A stretch of 64,000 bases of DNA from Bacillota bacterium (GTDB lineage: Bacteria; Bacillota; Clostridia; Christensenellales; Aristaeellaceae). Each line of letters opens with the position of its first letter. Positions within the stretch are counted from its first letter, which is position 1. The notes beneath the pieces were generated by a model that saw only the letters and a list, made by a program, of their open reading frames with translations, was not told the origin of the DNA and did not search any database. Location: NCBI GenBank assembly GCA_023411375.1, contig JAEYOW010000033.1, positions 62,001-126,000 on the forward strand, given 5' to 3'. The position numbers and the translations under genes are program-made. This document shows, one piece after another, positions 62,748 to 64,000 of the stretch.

Positions 62748-64000
62748 ATGAAGCAACCCATTACCTTTGCCATTTGCGGATTTGGCAACCGCGGCCGGGA
62801 CGCCTATGCCGCTTACCAGAAACAGCATCCCGACCAGATGAAGATCGTGGCCGTCGCAGAGCCGGTCCCGGAGCGGCTGATGGCCGCACGGACGGAATAC
62901 GGCGTGGAAGAAGCAATGTGCTTTGAAAACGCGGAAACCCTGTTAAAACAGCCGAAGCTGGCGGATGTGATGATTATCGCCACGCAGGACAGGCAGCATA
63001 TCGGCCACGCGCTGCCGGCGCTGGAACTGGGCTATCACCTGCTGCTGGAAAAACCGATCTCCCCGGAACTTAAGGAGTGCGTAGCGCTTTTGGATAAAGC
63101 GCATGAAACCGGGCGGCTTGTGGTGGTGTGCCACGTGCTGCGCTATACCGCGTTTTTTTCAACGCTGAAGGAGCTGATTGAGCAGGGCGCGGTGGGAACG
63201 GTACAAACGCTGGACGCCGTGGAAAACGTGGCCTATTATCACCATGCGCACAGCTTTGTGCGCGGAAACTGGAGGAACAGCGCCGAGAGCTGTCCGATGA
63301 TTTTGGCGAAAAGCTGCCATGACATGGATATGATCCGCTACCTGATGGGCGAGCCCTGCGTCCGGGTATCCTCGTTTGGCCGTCTGGGGCATTTCCGCCG
63401 CGAAAACGCGCCCGCGGGAAGCGCCGGGCGCTGCCTGGATTGCGGCGTCAGGGACGCCTGCCCCTACGACGCGGAAAAGATTTACCTGACCAACCCGCAG
63501 ACCGGCCTGCTTAATGGAAATGTCAAATGGCCCGTCTCCGTGCTGGCGCATGATCCGACTGAGGGGAAGGTACGCCAGGCGCTGCGCGAAGGCCCGTATG
63601 GCCGCTGCGTATACCGCTGTGATAACGACGTAGTGGATCATCAGGTGGTGAGCATGGAGTTTGAAAGCGGAGCAACGGCAACCTTCACCATGAGCGCTTT
63701 TACGCAAAAATGCTACCGCACGGTGCGCGTGATGGGCTCCATGGGCGAGCTGGAGGGCGATATGGATTTGAACCGCATCACCGTGCGGCGCTTTGGACAG
63801 GCGGATCAGGTGATCGATCTGGCGGCGGCGCAGGGCATGTCCGGCCACGGCGGCGGCGACGAGGGCATCATGGCGTCGCTTTGCGAGCTTGTGAAACGGA
63901 ATGAAACCGCGGCGCTCAGCTCTATCGACGCGTCCGTTGAAAGCCACGTAATGGCGCTCGCGGCCGAGCATTCCAGGCTGAACGGCGGGCAATCCGTCGA
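62748..64000 (+). CDS. Gfo/Idh/MocA-family oxidoreductase (C-terminus off window)
   Basis: ATG at 62748 opens a frame that leaves the window after 417 codons. The Rossmann NAD(P) site is FAICGFGNRGRDAYAAYQ; the catalytic-domain motif is LLLEKPISPE (EKP Lys), and the alpha/beta domain has KSCHDMDMIRYLMGEP with the catalytic His-containing patch. A cysteine-rich insert (CLDCGVRDACPYDAEKIYL) is seen in one MocA subgroup. It likely dehydrogenates a sugar or inositol taken up by the divergent ABC system. Substrate not known. Confidence 0.9.
   Translation, partial: MKQPITFAICGFGNRGRDAYAAYQKQHPDQMKIVAVAEPVPERLMAARTEYGVEEAMCFENAETLLKQPKLADVMIIATQDRQHIGHALPALELGYHLLLEKPISPELKECVALLDKAHETGRLVVVCHVLRYTAFFSTLKELIEQGAVGTVQTLDAVENVAYYHHAHSFVRGNWRNSAESCPMILAKSCHDMDMIRYLMGEPCVRVSSFGRLGHFRRENAPAGSAGRCLDCGVRDACPYDAEKIYLTNPQTGLLNGNVKWPVSVLAHDPTEGKVRQALREGPYGRCVYRCDNDVVDHQVVSMEFESGATATFTMSAFTQKCYRTVRVMGSMGELEGDMDLNRITVRRFGQADQVIDLAAAQGMSGHGGGDEGIMASLCELVKRNETAALSSIDASVESHVMALAAEHSRLNGGQSV

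Noticed and set aside
1..64000. CRISPR array, tRNA or rRNA genes
   Set aside because: No regularly spaced repeats and no cloverleaf or rRNA segments were noticed on reading; a covariance search would be needed to be certain.

Overview
The window looks like the chromosome of a moderately GC-rich, low-GC-lineage-derived Clostridia (Eubacteriales-type gut anaerobe), inferred from strong AGGAGG ribosome binding sites, sigma-A type promoters, a YesM/YesN-type two-component pair beside a carbohydrate ABC transporter, and Firmicutes-type phage genes. No tRNA, rRNA or CRISPR array was seen.

Layout. 1-2528 (minus strand): two secreted, host-type surface proteins with InlB-like repeats, one cut by the left edge. 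2651-4401 (minus): two related zinc-ribbon/AP2 DNA-binding proteins of uncertain ownership. 4819-52314: a nearly complete HK97-type siphovirus prophage of about 47.5 kb. Its left part holds a small resolvase, an HTH regulator with three palindromic operators, a SLOG protein, a LexA-like protein and an S24-type CI repressor, then a divergent early operon (Com-like zinc ribbon, HTH protein, SNF2 helicase with frame disruptions, family A DNA polymerase, primase/helicase, VRR-NUC nuclease, ArpU/DUF1492-like late regulator). The late region begins at about 18.0 kb with an extended -10 promoter, an HNH nuclease and the small terminase. An unusual 8.1 kb accessory block follows before the large terminase: ParB-like protein, two tandem Mom-family DNA-modification proteins, a PAPS-reductase-like ATP pyrophosphatase, a ParB/DNA methyltransferase, and seven small genes. 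Then come portal, ClpP-type protease, capsid, head fibre, connectors, major tail protein, tail chaperones with a -1 frameshift site, tape measure, distal tail, a 1643-aa tail protein, holin, endolysin and two tandem large serine recombinases.

Two antisense cargo units interrupt the late operon. One is a 60-aa YjzC-like gene with a consensus promoter, its own terminator and a textbook CIRCE element (HrcA operator). The other is a Phd/PIN toxin-antitoxin pair with a palindromic operator across its promoter.

52798-64000 is host chromosome: a minus-strand carbohydrate unit (binding protein, two permeases, DUF4838-type enzyme, YesM kinase, YesN regulator), a tocopherol-cyclase-like gene beyond a terminator, and a divergent Gfo/Idh/MocA oxidoreductase cut by the right edge. 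Prophage attachment sites could not be identified by eye, so the left boundary (2.5-4.8 kb) is uncertain.
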